Shown in pieces: positions 14,529-14,910 of a DNA stretch of 14,910 nucleotides. Position 1 is the stretch's first letter. Each line of letters begins with the position of its first letter. The translations under genes were made by a program, and so were the position numbers. Under the pieces are notes generated by a model. That model ran no database searches. It was not told the origin of the DNA and saw only the letters and a list, made by a program, of their open reading frames with translations. This DNA is from Arthrobacter sp. (GTDB lineage Bacteria > Actinomycetota > Actinomycetes > Actinomycetales > Micrococcaceae), in NCBI GenBank assembly GCA_030146405.1, contig JASLBS010000047.1:1-14910 (forward strand), in the 5' to 3' direction.

Positions 14529-14910
14529 TCGTAGACCTGCCGGACACCACGACGTCCAAGGTGTCCAAGGAACTGATGTCCATGCGCGAGCAGGGCGGTG
14601 TGGTGGCGCTGGGGCGGGTACTCACCCTCGTGGTCATCACCACGTCCGGGCACGAGGAGGAAGCGATCGATGCGGCCAACGAGGCCAGCCGGGAGCACCC
14701 CTGCCGGATCATCGTGCTGGCCGAAGGGTCTGCGGACGAACCGACACGGCTCGACGGGCAGATCCGCGTGGGGGGTGACGCCGGCGCCTCCGAGGTGGTG
14801 GTGCTCCATGGCTACGGCGAACTGTCCGAGGAGAACGAGTCCCTGGTCTCCGCCCTCCTCCTGCCGGACGCGCCGATCGTGGCCTGGTGGCCTCACGGCG
14901 TGCCCGAGGC
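14525..14910 (+). CDS. opcA: Glucose-6-phosphate dehydrogenase assembly protein OpcA (partial, runs off the window)
   Basis: OpcA is an activator or assembly factor for G6PDH, found beside zwf in actinobacteria and cyanobacteria. The first 128 codons are visible, starting MIVDLPDTTTSKVSKELM and containing GVVALGRVLTLVV, REHPCRIIVL and the family motif LLPDAPIVAWWPHGVPE at the window end. The ATG overlaps the zwf stop as ATGA, and GGAG (14515-14518) sits 6 nt upstream, so the two are translationally coupled. This fits a partner needed in proportion to Zwf. The C-terminal domain lies outside the window. Confidence 0.95.
   Translation, partial: MIVDLPDTTTSKVSKELMSMREQGGVVALGRVLTLVVITTSGHEEEAIDAANEASREHPCRIIVLAEGSADEPTRLDGQIRVGGDAGASEVVVLHGYGELSEENESLVSALLLPDAPIVAWWPHGVPE

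Overview
This window looks like chromosomal core DNA from a high-GC actinobacterium, most likely a member of the Micrococcaceae (Arthrobacter-like). The basis is the strongly GC-rich third codon positions, the protein flavours, and a gene order that parallels the Mycobacterium tuberculosis Rv1446c-Rv1462 block (opcA, zwf, tal, tkt, ctaB, ctaA, ABC pair, sufR, sufB, sufD). No mobile element, CRISPR array, tRNA or rRNA was found.

Layout. (1) Positions 1-2710, minus strand: the start of an iron-sulfur cluster assembly operon, sufR > sufB > sufD. The sufR stop and sufB start overlap, and sufD begins 2 bp after sufB and runs off the window. (2) 2711-2831: a divergent promoter region with a dyad resembling an IdeR/DtxR iron box. 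(3) 2832-5561, plus strand: an ABC ATPase, an ABC-2 type permease and heme A synthase CtaA, tightly packed as one operon. (4) 5574-6473, minus strand: a DapA/NAL-superfamily lyase, convergent with ctaA. (5) 6578-7522, minus strand: protoheme IX farnesyltransferase ctaB (heme O synthase). (6) 7523-7976: a 454-bp divergent region holding ctaB and tkt regulatory sequence, strong hairpins, a possible upstream ORF overlapping the tkt start, and a doubtful small minus-strand ORF. (7) 7977-14910, plus strand: a pentose phosphate operon tkt > tal > pgi > zwf > opcA; opcA runs off the end.

How the genes work together. SufR, SufB and SufD serve Fe-S cluster assembly. CtaB and CtaA act in series (heme B to heme O to heme A) to supply the aa3-type cytochrome oxidase. 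The ABC pair travels with ctaA but its substrate is not known. Zwf with OpcA supplies NADPH through the oxidative branch, while Tkt, Tal and Pgi run the non-oxidative branch and the link to glycolysis.

Nearly all of the window is well-understood housekeeping content, and I see no convincing new multi-gene system. The places most worth a second look are the structured tkt leader with its overlapping uORF, the iron-box-like dyad between sufR and the ABC operon, the altered lyase sitting between ctaA and ctaB, and the Asn in place of one expected heme ligand in CtaA.
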